A DNA stretch of 54,119 nucleotides from Terasakiella brassicae (GTDB lineage: Bacteria > Pseudomonadota > Alphaproteobacteria > Rhodospirillales > Terasakiellaceae), in the NCBI RefSeq assembly GCF_014641495.1, contig NZ_BMHV01000022.1, positions 1 through 54,119 on the forward strand, in the 5' to 3' direction. The position numbers and the translations under genes are program-made. The notes beneath the pieces are model-generated. The model ran no database searches. It saw only the letters and a program-made list of their open reading frames with translations, and was not told the DNA's origin. Of the stretch, positions 29,223 to 37,980 are shown piece after piece (positions within the stretch are counted from its first letter, which is position 1; every line of letters starts with the position of its first letter).

Positions 29223-29837
29223 TTACGCAGCCAACGCTGCTGAAATGTCCTGAGTTGCCCCGGCAATCGCTTGGGCGGCTGCCTCTTCACCCATCGCAAT
29301 CCCATTGGCTTGGATCATGGTCACATTCTGAACACCGATAAAACCAAGAACCGTTTGCAGATAAGGCAGGACAAAGTCCATGTGCGGATATCCGTTTTCG
29401 GAATAATCTCCACCGCGTGCGGCAATCACATAAACCGGTTTATCCTCAACCAAGCCGACCGGCCCGTTCTCGGTATATTTGAACGTTTCACCTGCACGCG
29501 CAATATGATCGATATAGGCTTTCAGGGTTGAAGGGATACCGAAATTATGCATCGGTGCCCCGATTACTACACTGTCGGCCTCTTTAAATTCAGCAATCAG
29601 TTGTTCAGATCGTTTGGCATGCGCGGCCTGTTCTTCTGTACGATCTTCAGCTGGTGTGAAAAAAGCGCCCAGAATTTCACCATCCAGATGGGGCAAGTTC
29701 AACGCAGACACGTCACGTTCGACAACTTCGACACCATCATGGGTCGATTGATAGCGTTCAACAAACGCTGCCGCCAATTGACGTGTTACAGATTTATCGC
29801 CCATCGGGCTGGAATGGATCACAAGCAATTTAGACAT
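29223..29837 (-). CDS. azoR: FMN-dependent NADH-azoreductase
   Basis: Flavodoxin-fold NAD(P)H quinone/azo reductase. The FMN-binding N-terminus reads LLVIHSSPMGDKSVTRQLA, followed by the typical APMHNFGIPSTLKAYIDHIARAGETFKY block and the RGG(D)YSENG-like segment (IAARGGDYSENGYPHMDFVLPYLQ). Length of 204 residues is standard for AzoR. It probably detoxifies quinones and electrophiles in the cytoplasm. It is monocistronic: the flanks show a terminator on one side and 130 AT-rich bases on the other. Confidence 0.93.
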   Translation of the reverse strand: MSKLLVIHSSPMGDKSVTRQLAAAFVERYQSTHDGVEVVERDVSALNLPHLDGEILGAFFTPAEDRTEEQAAHAKRSEQLIAEFKEADSVVIGAPMHNFGIPSTLKAYIDHIARAGETFKYTENGPVGLVEDKPVYVIAARGGDYSENGYPHMDFVLPYLQTVLGFIGVQNVTMIQANGIAMGEEAAAQAIAGATQDISAALAA

Positions 29838-29970
29838 TTTTAAACCTCACAGGAATGAAACTTCGATTGCCAAGAGGATGCCTTGTTTCTTTAAAATCGA
29901 TAATAGGGGGATTTAGAAAATGATTGTTTCCAAATTTTATTTATTGCTGCACCATCGCTTCCATTTCCTG

Positions 29971-30909
29971 TCAAGCTTTACGACAGGAACCGCCGCCAAG
30001 CACACAAAATTTTGCACAATGAGGATGATTAAGGGCCACAGGCCCCCCCGATGTCGATAAACGCGTTCCCATTTCAAATTTTGGATCATAGGGCAAGAGC
30101 GTACAAGGCACAACTTTGGCAACACGATCGCCTTTGCGCCGAATAACCATGCGTGACGTCGCGCACATCATGGCATCGGGACGAACCCCTAAAATATCCC
30201 AACAGGCCACCGTAATTTCGGGTACATCTGCGTCAACATCCATTTCGGGAAATAAAATCAACTTTGCGGGGTCCATTGCATCGACACAAAGGTCATATTG
30301 CGCAAACATGTGTCCATACCCGGCCCGCGCGACATCTTCGCCTTCCTGCCATAACGTGCGCCCGGCAACCGCCAGTTTAAATTCATTTTCAGATAACCAG
30401 CACAAGCCCTCAATCATCGTGTCCCAGCTCTGTGGGCCGCGCAGTTTTTCGTGATCTTTTGCGCGGTAATGATCGACGGAAACACGGATCGCTAATTTCT
30501 GTCCATATGTATTCTTTAATTTCAACAATGCTTCTTTGTGATGATGTAACGGCTTCATCGCATTGCTGAGAACCAGCACATCAAACCCTCGTTCCAGACA
30601 GAGGGTCAAAATCTCGATAATCTGTGGGTTCATAAACGGTTCACCGCCGGTAAAACCGATTTCCTGAACCGTCATACTGTGTGTGACAATTTCATCAAGG
30701 AATGTTCGCACATCATCCGTTGTGATATAGACCAACCGATCATTTGTCGGACTGGAGTCCATGTAACAGCCCTGACAGGACAAATTGCACAAACTTCCGG
30801 TATTGAACCACAAGGTTTCCAGCTGTTTTAATGCGACATGTGCGCGGGTTTCCCCTTTTGCCGTTATCTCGGGGTGTTCAAATTTTGTATAGGGTAACGG
30901 GCGATCCAC
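29971..30909 (-). CDS. Radical SAM protein with SPASM-like C-terminus, function unknown
   Basis: Radical SAM enzyme of 312 residues. The 4Fe-4S motif CNLSCQGCY spans Cys41, Cys45 and Cys48, and EIGFTGGEPFMNP (about 83-95) is the SAM-binding GGE loop. The C-terminus carries further cysteines at about 236, 249, 269, 298, 302 and 309 (ending CVLGGGSC), consistent with a SPASM-type auxiliary cluster. SPASM enzymes usually modify peptides or proteins, but no precursor-peptide gene is obvious next door. The next upstream gene on the same strand encodes an 89-residue two-helix membrane protein 94 bp away. The proteins resemble NirJ/AhbD-type heme enzymes only in general architecture, so no pathway is assigned. 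Confidence 0.75.
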   Translation of the reverse strand: MDRPLPYTKFEHPEITAKGETRAHVALKQLETLWFNTGSLCNLSCQGCYMDSSPTNDRLVYITTDDVRTFLDEIVTHSMTVQEIGFTGGEPFMNPQIIEILTLCLERGFDVLVLSNAMKPLHHHKEALLKLKNTYGQKLAIRVSVDHYRAKDHEKLRGPQSWDTMIEGLCWLSENEFKLAVAGRTLWQEGEDVARAGYGHMFAQYDLCVDAMDPAKLILFPEMDVDADVPEITVACWDILGVRPDAMMCATSRMVIRRKGDRVAKVVPCTLLPYDPKFEMGTRLSTSGGPVALNHPHCAKFCVLGGGSCRKA

Positions 30910-31003
30910 GGGGCGTTCCTTTTTTTAATCCATCCCTCTAAAAACTACCCTGATCCAGAGTTCGGACCAATTCAAAAAAACGTGAACACCTTCGAAAAAA
31001 GCA

Positions 31004-31273
31004 TTACATGGAATAATCGCCAACAATCAGAACAAAAATCACCACGACCAGAAGAACAGCCTGCGTGTAATAAAGAAAAGTCAAAAACCCGCGCGCACGT
31101 TTTTCAACACACATTTTATACTTAGGGTAGGCAACCCAGCGTGAGAAAAAAGATCGTTTATCCGTCTTATCCGTTGGAAATTCTGAGAAAAACAATTTAG
31201 CAATCACAGCAATCAGGAGCAATCCTGCAAGTAGAACCGTCACAATATAGGCCTGAAGAATCATAGGGTGCAC
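31004..31273 (-). CDS. Small two-helix membrane protein, hypothetical
   Basis: An 89-residue frame with two predicted transmembrane helices (about residues 5-25 and 66-86) and a basic central loop carrying KTDKRSFFSRWVAYPKYKMCVEKRARG. No family is recognised. It lies 94 bp upstream of the radical SAM gene on the same strand, so the two may be co-transcribed. The start could be the ATG at 31273 or three codons later. The clear membrane topology makes it look like a real gene, although there is no strong ribosome-binding site. Confidence 0.55.
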   Translation of the reverse strand: MHPMILQAYIVTVLLAGLLLIAVIAKLFFSEFPTDKTDKRSFFSRWVAYPKYKMCVEKRARGFLTFLYYTQAVLLVVVIFVLIVGDYSM

Positions 31274-31486
31274 CGCTTTTTATCTGTTTCATTTGGGTGT
31301 GATCCTAAGAAGGTCCTCCTCCCATCACCTTGACGCTGGATAATTCTCTCATAATAAAAACATCAGGGTTGATATCTTTCCAAAGGGTGCAGGTTACCCA
31401 TTTAACCAGACAATCATTTATTTTTCACAAGACATCAAATTTCTATTGAAACCGACGGCCCCCTCCATTAAAACCTTTTTGGTCAA

Positions 31487-31560
31487 GCGGGCGTAGTTCA
31501 ATGGTAGAACGACAGCTTCCCAAGCTGTACACGAGGGTTCGATTCCCTTCGCCCGCTCCA
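31487..31560 (+). tRNA. tRNA-Gly(CCC)
   Basis: A 74-base cloverleaf with acceptor arms GCGGGCG and CGCCCGC, D-arm GTAGTTCAATGGTAGAAC, an anticodon stem ACAGC/GCTGT with loop TTCCCAA (anticodon CCC), and T-arm GAGGGTTCGATTCCCTTC. The discriminator is T and the CCA tail is encoded. It reads glycine GGG codons. The gene lies between a minus-strand group and an FkbM methyltransferase, a plausible integration-prone position, though no flanking repeat of its 3' end was seen. Confidence 0.96.
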
Positions 31561-31674
31561 AATCTCCCCGATTAATCTAAATTATATTCATCCTGCTTCC
31601 CGTGAGCAGAGCAGTTGATTTACGTCTACACACCCTATATACAGAGGTTTTCTGGGGTTGCTGGGGTTGTCATC

Positions 31675-32391
31675 ATGTTCAGTGAATTTAAAAAGAAATA
31701 TATTAAGAATACCTATCTATATGATTTATATCGTAGTTTTAGATATGGCACCTATCATAAGGCCTATTCATTCTGGGCAGAAGATTTCTGGGTAGATAAG
31801 GCCACCGCCAATATTGAAAACGGCACCTATGTCGATGTCGGATGTAATCATCCGGTTTTAGGGTCCATTACCTACCGCTTATTCCAGCGTAACTGGTCCG
31901 GTGTAAATATCGATTTTGACCAGAAAAACATCGACCTTTGCAAAAAATATCGTCCCCGTGACAAATCCTTCTGCTGCCCCATCTCTGACAATGAAGCAGA
32001 TGTAGATTGCTACAGTTTTGATGCCGGCAATGTCCTCAACACACTGGACAAAGATGCGGCGGATGAGTGGGCGGAAAAAATGGGCAAGCCCTATAATGTC
32101 CGCACCATGAAAACCCGGACACTGAACGGCATTTTAAAAGAAGCCGGGATTCAATCCATTGATTTCTTGAACATCGATGTTGAAGGTTTTGAAGATCAAG
32201 TTTTTAAAGGGTTCGATCTTTCTAAATACGCCCCAAAACTCATCGCCTGTGAAATCCATATTGTCGATTTACGGGAAATGGACAAATCATGGTCTTATAA
32301 TCATTTGATTAACAACGGCTATACCCTGATTTCAAAGATTGGCCCGACCTGTATGTTTAAGCGCAACGACTGTGACGAGGTTTTCTACTGA
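31675..32391 (+). CDS. FkbM family methyltransferase
   Basis: SAM-dependent methyltransferase of the FkbM family, common in polysaccharide and natural-product gene sets. The Rossmann motif GTYVDVGCNHPVLGSITY (about residues 50-68) and the conserved LNIDVEGFEDQVFKGFDL (about 165-180) are diagnostic. The open frame reaches back to a TTG at 31615; I prefer the ATG at 31675 (MFSEFKKKY), which gives 238 residues. Neither start has a strong Shine-Dalgarno sequence. The gene is AT-richer than the housekeeping block and follows a tRNA gene, hinting at horizontal origin. It overlaps the convergent O-antigen ligase-like gene by 7 bp. Confidence 0.85.
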   Translation: MFSEFKKKYIKNTYLYDLYRSFRYGTYHKAYSFWAEDFWVDKATANIENGTYVDVGCNHPVLGSITYRLFQRNWSGVNIDFDQKNIDLCKKYRPRDKSFCCPISDNEADVDCYSFDAGNVLNTLDKDAADEWAEKMGKPYNVRTMKTRTLNGILKEAGIQSIDFLNIDVEGFEDQVFKGFDLSKYAPKLIACEIHIVDLREMDKSWSYNHLINNGYTLISKIGPTCMFKRNDCDEVFY

Positions 32392-33662
32392 TCTGCACGC
32401 ATTCTTTCTCGTTCAACGATAAAAAGCATCAAAAACAGGCCGCTTGTCACAAAGTAAGAGACCTGCCACCACATGCTCCAATAAGAAAAATTAAAAAGGC
32501 CGGTTCCCCAATAAACCGCATTTACCGCAATGCCCCCCAGCATGGCAAAGGATGAGGTCGTTAAATAAACGCGCAAAGATTTAATAAAAACCCAACAGAC
32601 CATCATCACAAACGGGATCGCCCCGATAATTCCACCATCCAAGATAATTTCTACGATCCAGTTATGGGGGTGACTGGGTAAAGCCTGTACGTCCAGAAAA
32701 TTAACTAACGGCGTCCCTTTTTGCGCCATATAATCCAAAAGCGACATCTCAGCCATGGGATGATAGTTCGATGCATTCAGCCCCAAACCGACCCAAGGGC
32801 TATATTGGAACAGATCAAAGGAAAATTTCCAGATTAGTTGACGATGTAAATCAACCATCCATACAGGTATTAGAGCAGTTTCGCTATTTTCTCGACTACT
32901 AAAAACTGTTTGTTCTGGTAGCCAAACAACAGCAATCCCCACCCCAATTGCAACAACCGCAATAAAAAGAAATAAACGACGTAAACGGTTTTGCCGATCC
33001 ACAAATAAGATCAGCACACCACTGAGCGCAACCAGTAAAAGTCCCAATAAACTGACTTTAGAAGACATCAACATAATATGGGTCACGCATAAGCCGATAT
33101 TGGCAATCCCCAGTATTTTCCAGATATAGCCATGTCGGGTCGCAATGAGGTACAGGCAAGCCGGAATTATTAGAACAAAGCCATTGACCAAAGCCTTGGG
33201 TAATCCCTTTGACAGAAACAGCGCCGCAAGCATCACGATGAAGATCGATGTGACGAGACTGCAAATTGCGATTTGCAAGTGGTGCCGTAAACAAAACAGG
33301 ATATAAAAGATCAATCCCGCCACAACAAATGTGCGCGCCCAGGCCTCGGCCGACAAACCGATGCGCAGGGAGAAAGGTATATTCACCGCCAAGGCCAGAG
33401 CAACAATACCGACCCCGCCCATCAACCTTTTATCCAGATAAGGACGCAGCGCGTGAACAACTTCACGATGGTTGACGCTCACCAGCGTCAGGATCAAAGC
33501 AAGGCCTAAGAAAATACCAATAACTGCACGGCCCATATATAACGAGGCAACCGATGCACCTAATAAAAGGGCAGCAGCATTCAATCGCATTTCTTTGGAA
33601 AATAGGTCTGTCATTATTGCGGCCTGTGTTGATGGAACGTCCCAACTTAGTAAGTTGTCCAT
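32385..33662 (-). CDS. O-antigen ligase/polymerase-like membrane protein
   Basis: Polytopic inner membrane protein with about ten to twelve hydrophobic helices and the conserved periplasmic loop of the Wzy_C/WaaL family, including the phrase LPSHPHNWIVEIILDGGIIG with its His. Such proteins attach O-antigen to lipid A-core or polymerise surface polysaccharide. Length (425 residues) fits. The true start may be the Met at codon 17 (33614) instead of the first ATG. The FkbM gene next to it may belong to the same surface-polysaccharide function, but no further glycosyltransferases are in the window. A terminator for the nir operon lies just upstream of its start. Confidence 0.82.
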   Translation of the reverse strand: MDNLLSWDVPSTQAAIMTDLFSKEMRLNAAALLLGASVASLYMGRAVIGIFLGLALILTLVSVNHREVVHALRPYLDKRLMGGVGIVALALAVNIPFSLRIGLSAEAWARTFVVAGLIFYILFCLRHHLQIAICSLVTSIFIVMLAALFLSKGLPKALVNGFVLIIPACLYLIATRHGYIWKILGIANIGLCVTHIMLMSSKVSLLGLLLVALSGVLILFVDRQNRLRRLFLFIAVVAIGVGIAVVWLPEQTVFSSRENSETALIPVWMVDLHRQLIWKFSFDLFQYSPWVGLGLNASNYHPMAEMSLLDYMAQKGTPLVNFLDVQALPSHPHNWIVEIILDGGIIGAIPFVMMVCWVFIKSLRVYLTTSSFAMLGGIAVNAVYWGTGLFNFSYWSMWWQVSYFVTSGLFLMLFIVERERMRADQ

Positions 33663-33677
33663 CCCCCTTGTTCAAGG

Positions 33678-33714
33678 AAAAAAAGAAGCGGCTAAAGAAA
33701 GACCTTAGCCGCTT
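33678..33714 (-). terminator. Terminator of the nirECFDLGHJN operon
   Basis: A perfect 10-bp stem, AAGCGGCTAA (33686-33695) with TTAGCCGCTT (33705-33714), and a nine-base loop. On the minus strand it is followed by a run of T residues (complement of 33678-33685). It lies about 30 bp after the nirN stop. Confidence 0.9.
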
Positions 33715-33744
33715 TTGCAAGTTTGACAGTAGTTGATAGAGAGG

Positions 33745-35310
33745 TTAATGGCTTGTCCCGGCAGAATAGGAAATTTTGTTCCAGACGTTATATTTACCCA
33801 CCGGGTTTTTCATCGGGATGCGTTTGACTTCTTCAAATGTTTCAGCATCATACACAACCAGCGCGCCGTCCATATCCCAAACTGAAACCAGTGCATATTT
33901 TCCATCGCGGGTAAATTCCACATGCGCATTGGTCTTACCCGGCTGCGGATTGATGGTTTTCACAATTTCCAGTGTGCGCTTATCAATAATATGCAAAAGA
34001 TCACGATCTTTGCCAAAGAATACATCGGTCCAGGCATAAGGGGTGTTTTCATGGGATCGCATGAAGAAACCCGGCCCCTTGGTCTTGATCGTTTTAATCG
34101 TATCCCAGCTTTCCATATCGATCACACTGATCTTGCCTTCTTTCAGGTGCGGGGTGGCCATGACGGGTGTCCCCTTGTAATTCCATGTAATGCCAGACCC
34201 CAAATGCGGCATTCCCGCCAAATCAAGGTTTGCGATTTTTTTCCCGGCATCCAGATTGTAGGCAACGCCATGCACCCCGTCACGAGACGCCCCAAAGACA
34301 TTGATGTAATCCTGATCGAAGAAGAAATCGTCAAGATAATCATCCAGCTCAATCCGTTTATAGCTGAGTGTGCCGGTCTGCGTGACTTCGACGTCTTTTT
34401 CCTTACCGCGATAATCATGGACAAAAGCCCCGTATTTCGGGTCTGCGTCCGGGTCGTAAGTGATTTCCCAGACTTCTTTCATATCTTTAAGGGCGGCAAT
34501 AAAGCTTTGACGGGGCGGCGCATTATAAACCGCACTAACACGCGATGAATTCCCGTTTCCGTCCGACACATCAATATATTTAACGGGTTCAAGGGTCTCG
34601 GCTTCCAGAATCACCAGAGAATGCGGCAAATAGTTCCCGGCAATGACCCATTTCCCATCACTGGACACTGCAATATTGCGCATATTCACCGCAACACGGA
34701 TTTCAGCCACCAATTGCAGGGTATAAAGATCATATTTAGACACCCAGCCATCGCGGGATCCCAGATAGACAAAACGTCCGTCCGGCGAATATTTCGCCCC
34801 GCCATGCAGGGCAAAGCGTGACTTAAATCGCCAAAGCGGTTCAAATTTATCCCCATCCAGAATGGTCACACTATGATCCCCTGTTTCCACCACCGTAAAC
34901 AGATTTAAGGGATCGGCATCAAATACCGGCTTCCCCGGAAGACGTGACGGGATAACATGAACTTCATGGGTTTCTTTCATTTGACCCATATCCCATGTCG
35001 GCAATTTGTCCAGCGGGGTATAGATAAACTCCACCAAAGCTGTAATCTCGGCTTCATTTAATTGTTCGCCAAAAGCAGGCATCTGTGTTGCGGCACGACC
35101 ATTTTTTATGACCCCAACAGCCTTTTTCTTGCGCAGACGTTTCAGGTTTTCCGGTAACAAAGCCGGGCCAATCGCCCCATAACGGTTCAATCCGTGGCAG
35201 CTTGCGCAATGTTCTTTAAAGACCTCTTGCACATTAACATCGCTGGCGTTTGCGTTAAACGACAGACTGGCCGCCAAAATGGCTGTTGCCCCGAGGAGTT
35301 TTTTCATCAT
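33745..35310 (-). CDS. nirN: Dihydro-heme d1 dehydrogenase NirN
   Basis: Periplasmic paralogue of cytochrome cd1 that catalyses the last step of heme d1 formation, introducing the acrylate double bond into dihydro-heme d1, in exchange with NirF/NirS. The protein has a signal peptide (about 1-22), a cytochrome c domain with CASCH (about residue 36) and a C-terminal eight-bladed d1-type propeller (about 130-520; phrases such as HGGAKYSPDGRFVYLGSRDGWVSKYDL). It resembles NirS but is last in the operon after nirJ, the usual nirN place. NirN versus a second NirS cannot be proved here, but context strongly favours NirN. A terminator follows. Confidence 0.88.
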   Translation of the reverse strand: MMKKLLGATAILAASLSFNANASDVNVQEVFKEHCASCHGLNRYGAIGPALLPENLKRLRKKKAVGVIKNGRAATQMPAFGEQLNEAEITALVEFIYTPLDKLPTWDMGQMKETHEVHVIPSRLPGKPVFDADPLNLFTVVETGDHSVTILDGDKFEPLWRFKSRFALHGGAKYSPDGRFVYLGSRDGWVSKYDLYTLQLVAEIRVAVNMRNIAVSSDGKWVIAGNYLPHSLVILEAETLEPVKYIDVSDGNGNSSRVSAVYNAPPRQSFIAALKDMKEVWEITYDPDADPKYGAFVHDYRGKEKDVEVTQTGTLSYKRIELDDYLDDFFFDQDYINVFGASRDGVHGVAYNLDAGKKIANLDLAGMPHLGSGITWNYKGTPVMATPHLKEGKISVIDMESWDTIKTIKTKGPGFFMRSHENTPYAWTDVFFGKDRDLLHIIDKRTLEIVKTINPQPGKTNAHVEFTRDGKYALVSVWDMDGALVVYDAETFEEVKRIPMKNPVGKYNVWNKISYSAGTSH

Positions 35311-35323
35311 TTTTTCTTAACCC

Positions 35324-36490
35324 TTATTCTGCTGCCGCATCTTTGCTGTTCGGCAAGCCGATTTCGTCATCACTCAAATAACAGCCCGGATCTTCGGTCC
35401 AGTAATCATTGGTTACACGGTGTGCACGACAACGTGTATTGCCGTTACACACATCCAGATAAGCACATTCTGCGCACCGTCCCTTAACCGGACGCGGACG
35501 CTGTTTCAGGCCGGCCATTAACGGATCACTTGTGTCGTGCCAGATCTCACCAAAAGCGCGTTCTTTCACATTGCCAAGTTTATGATGCCACCACATCGTA
35601 TCAGGATGGACATTGCCCAGATTGTCGATATTCGCAACGTTCTGACCCGAGGCGTTTCCGCCCCACTGGATCAATTTTTTATGGAAATGTTCGGCCTTGT
35701 CGGGGAAATTCTTGCGCACCCAATGCAGCATATAAACCCCGTCCGCATCATTATTACCGGTGGTGACCTCCAGTTCGCGGCCTTCTTGCAGATTTTGCCA
35801 GCACAGATCAAACAACAGATCCATTGCCCAGCGGGTATGTTGGAAATAGGCATCATCGCCCTTATTCTTGTTTCCGCGCCCGGCATAATTCAAATGCGAC
35901 AGATAGAATTTGTTCACATCTTCCTGTTTTAACAAATCTAGAATTTTGGGAAATTCTTCCACATTATCTTCGGTCAGGGTAAAGCGTAAACCGATTTTAA
36001 GATTTCGTTCGCGACAGAGGCGAATACCTTTCAGCGCCTCCTCATAGGCGCCCTCTTTCACACGAAAAGCATCGTTTACCGCCCCGATCCCATCAATACT
36101 GACACCGACATAATCATAATTGATGCGCGCAATATCATCGATATTGTCTTCGGTGATCAACGTCCCATTACTGGAAAGGGCCGTATAAAAGCCCATCTCT
36201 TTGGATCGTTGGGAAATGTCAAAGATATCCGGGCGCATTAACGGTTCCCCACCGGACAGGATCAGGACCGGGACACGGGCGGCTTTCAGATCGACCATTG
36301 TATCGAAAACTTCCTGTGTGCTGAGTTCACCGCGAAACGGTTTATCAACAGACCCGGCATAACAATGTTTACAGCCCAGATTGCACTGGCGCACCAGATT
36401 CCAAATGACAACCGGTCCCGGTGGGTCGCGATGTTCGCGCGCCTCGCTCGGGCTGACCAATTCCTTCATCATGGCGGAAATTCGAAACAT
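35324..36490 (-). CDS. nirJ: Heme d1 biosynthesis radical SAM protein NirJ
   Basis: Radical SAM enzyme that removes the propionate side chains at C3 and C8 of didecarboxysiroheme, replacing them by carbonyl groups on the way to heme d1. The cluster motif CNLGCKHCY spans Cys36, Cys40 and Cys43, with GGEPLMRPDIFDI as the SAM loop. A SPASM-like C-terminal region carries CAECAYLDVCNG and a final Cys in DPGCYLSD, for a second cluster. Length of 388 residues is typical. It follows nirH by 22 bp and precedes nirN by 13 bp. Confidence 0.95.
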   Translation of the reverse strand: MFRISAMMKELVSPSEAREHRDPPGPVVIWNLVRQCNLGCKHCYAGSVDKPFRGELSTQEVFDTMVDLKAARVPVLILSGGEPLMRPDIFDISQRSKEMGFYTALSSNGTLITEDNIDDIARINYDYVGVSIDGIGAVNDAFRVKEGAYEEALKGIRLCRERNLKIGLRFTLTEDNVEEFPKILDLLKQEDVNKFYLSHLNYAGRGNKNKGDDAYFQHTRWAMDLLFDLCWQNLQEGRELEVTTGNNDADGVYMLHWVRKNFPDKAEHFHKKLIQWGGNASGQNVANIDNLGNVHPDTMWWHHKLGNVKERAFGEIWHDTSDPLMAGLKQRPRPVKGRCAECAYLDVCNGNTRCRAHRVTNDYWTEDPGCYLSDDEIGLPNSKDAAAE

Positions 36491-36512
36491 GTTTCTGGTC
36501 CTTTTCTTTCAT

Positions 36513-36998
36513 TCAGGCGATACGCAAGCCGGTTTTTTTCAGTATTTTGGAACTGAACAAAACCTCATGGCCGCGATCATCCTCGCCCAGCATATGCGCA
36601 ATCATTTCGACACGCTTCATGCAGGTTTCCTTATCTTTACCATGTACCATGGCAAAAAGATTATAATTCCAGATCGGTTGATGACGCGGGCGTTCATAAC
36701 AATGGCTGACAAAGTCCAGCGCACCGATTTTCTCCCCAATCTCTTTGACCTTTTCGTCCGGCACATCCCATGTGCTCATGCCATTGGCGGTGTAACCCAA
36801 TGCGTAATGGTTCGGCACCGCCCCGATGCGGCGGATGACACCGGCTTCTAACATGGCGTTCAGCCGTTGACGGACCTCATCCCCGGACAGACCGATTTCA
36901 GCCCCGACAGCTTCATAAGGGGCTTCCACCAGGGGCAAACCTTCCTGTGTCGCCTTGATGATTTTACGATCAGTTTCGTCCATTTGCCAGTTGCTCAT
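36513..36998 (-). CDS. nirH: Siroheme decarboxylase subunit NirH
   Basis: Lrp/AsnC-type protein that, in the NirDLGH complex, decarboxylates siroheme to 12,18-didecarboxysiroheme. N-terminal helix-turn-helix-like domain (about 1-60) and C-terminal ferredoxin-like domain with the L/H-type signature FVSHCYERPRHQPIWNYNLF (about 95-115), where the WNYNLF block is shared with NirL. Its ATG overlaps the nirG stop codon by four bases (ATGA). I assign H rather than L from position (fourth in D-L-G-H order). It lacks clear DNA-binding use and is enzymatic in this family. Confidence 0.88.
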   Translation of the reverse strand: MSNWQMDETDRKIIKATQEGLPLVEAPYEAVGAEIGLSGDEVRQRLNAMLEAGVIRRIGAVPNHYALGYTANGMSTWDVPDEKVKEIGEKIGALDFVSHCYERPRHQPIWNYNLFAMVHGKDKETCMKRVEMIAHMLGEDDRGHEVLFSSKILKKTGLRIA

Positions 36999-37465
36999 AC
37001 GTCGAACCTCAGACCGATAAAAAACTCCTGTTTTTTCGGCATGTTATAGACCTGATAGCCGGTCGCCTCGGTAATTTCGTGGCAGCATTCCTCTACACGT
37101 TCCGGTGTTTCCGTGGCCAAAACGAACCACATATTCAGTTCATGTTCGCGTTTATAATTATGGGCCACTTCGGGAAAGGCATTCACGATATCATTCACCC
37201 GGTCAAAATCATCTTCGGGGATGGACAAGGCCGCCAAAGTTAAGCCCCCGCCCATACGTTCGGCATGGTACATGGGGCCAAAGCGTGACAAAACACCGCT
37301 TTCGCGCAATCGGGTCAATTTGGCAAGGACAGTCTTTTCATCACTGCCCAGTTGTTTTGCCACATCGTGAAACGGACGTTCAGATACCGGAAAGCCATTT
37401 TGCAGTTCATTGATGAGCTGGCGGTCCAGATCATCCAGTTCGATCGGATCTATTTTGCGTCTCAT
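36995..37465 (-). CDS. nirG: Siroheme decarboxylase subunit NirG
   Basis: Lrp/AsnC-like subunit of the siroheme decarboxylase complex. The first 60 residues form the winged helix domain (DDLDRQLINELQNGFPVSER), and the C-terminal half has the D/G-type signature VAHNYKREHELNMWFV (about 97-112), with the His and Tyr thought to matter for decarboxylation. Length 156 residues. It overlaps nirL by four bases at its start (ATGA) and nirH by four bases at its end, so the set is translationally coupled. Confidence 0.88.
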   Translation of the reverse strand: MRRKIDPIELDDLDRQLINELQNGFPVSERPFHDVAKQLGSDEKTVLAKLTRLRESGVLSRFGPMYHAERMGGGLTLAALSIPEDDFDRVNDIVNAFPEVAHNYKREHELNMWFVLATETPERVEECCHEITEATGYQVYNMPKKQEFFIGLRFDV

Positions 37466-37980
37466 TGTGCGGCCCTTTGTAAACTGACATGTGCCGGGCG
37501 ACAGTCATTATAACGGGCACCACGTTGCTTAAAACGCCGTGTGCTAAACAAAATATCGCGTTTCACATCTGCCAAATCATTTTCGCGCACCAACTGGTCT
37601 ACATGCTGTAAAACATGGGCGCGGTCTTTGGCATGGATCATACAGAACAGATTATAAGGCCAGTCCGGGAAACGTTTATTGCGCTCGTAACACAAGGTTA
37701 CGAAATCATATTGGCTAAAGGCATGGCCAATTTCGTCGATACGTTCAATCGGGATTTCCCAAACACACATTCCGTTGCAACGATAGCCCAATTCATGGTG
37801 GCGCACAATCACACCAAACCGTTTCAGCGTTCCGTTATTCAAAAGATCATTTAAGCGTTCAAGTACAAATGCTTCTTTCATCCCCAATTGATCAGCAATC
37901 ACTTTGTAAGGTTCTGCGACCAAGGGAAGTCCGCCCTGCAAGGCTTCTAAAATGAGATAATCTTGTTCTAGGAGTGCCAT
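37462..37980 (-). CDS. nirL: Siroheme decarboxylase subunit NirL
   Basis: Lrp/AsnC-like protein of 172 residues with the L/H-type signature FVTLCYERNKRFPDWPYNLF. It pairs with NirD in the siroheme decarboxylase. N-terminal domain LEQDYLILEALQGGLPLVAEPY shows the family pattern. The start overlaps the end of nirD by 13 bp, and the stop overlaps nirG by four. The C-terminal tail (about 155-172) is longer than in NirH. Confidence 0.88.
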   Translation of the reverse strand: MALLEQDYLILEALQGGLPLVAEPYKVIADQLGMKEAFVLERLNDLLNNGTLKRFGVIVRHHELGYRCNGMCVWEIPIERIDEIGHAFSQYDFVTLCYERNKRFPDWPYNLFCMIHAKDRAHVLQHVDQLVRENDLADVKRDILFSTRRFKQRGARYNDCRPAHVSLQRAAQ

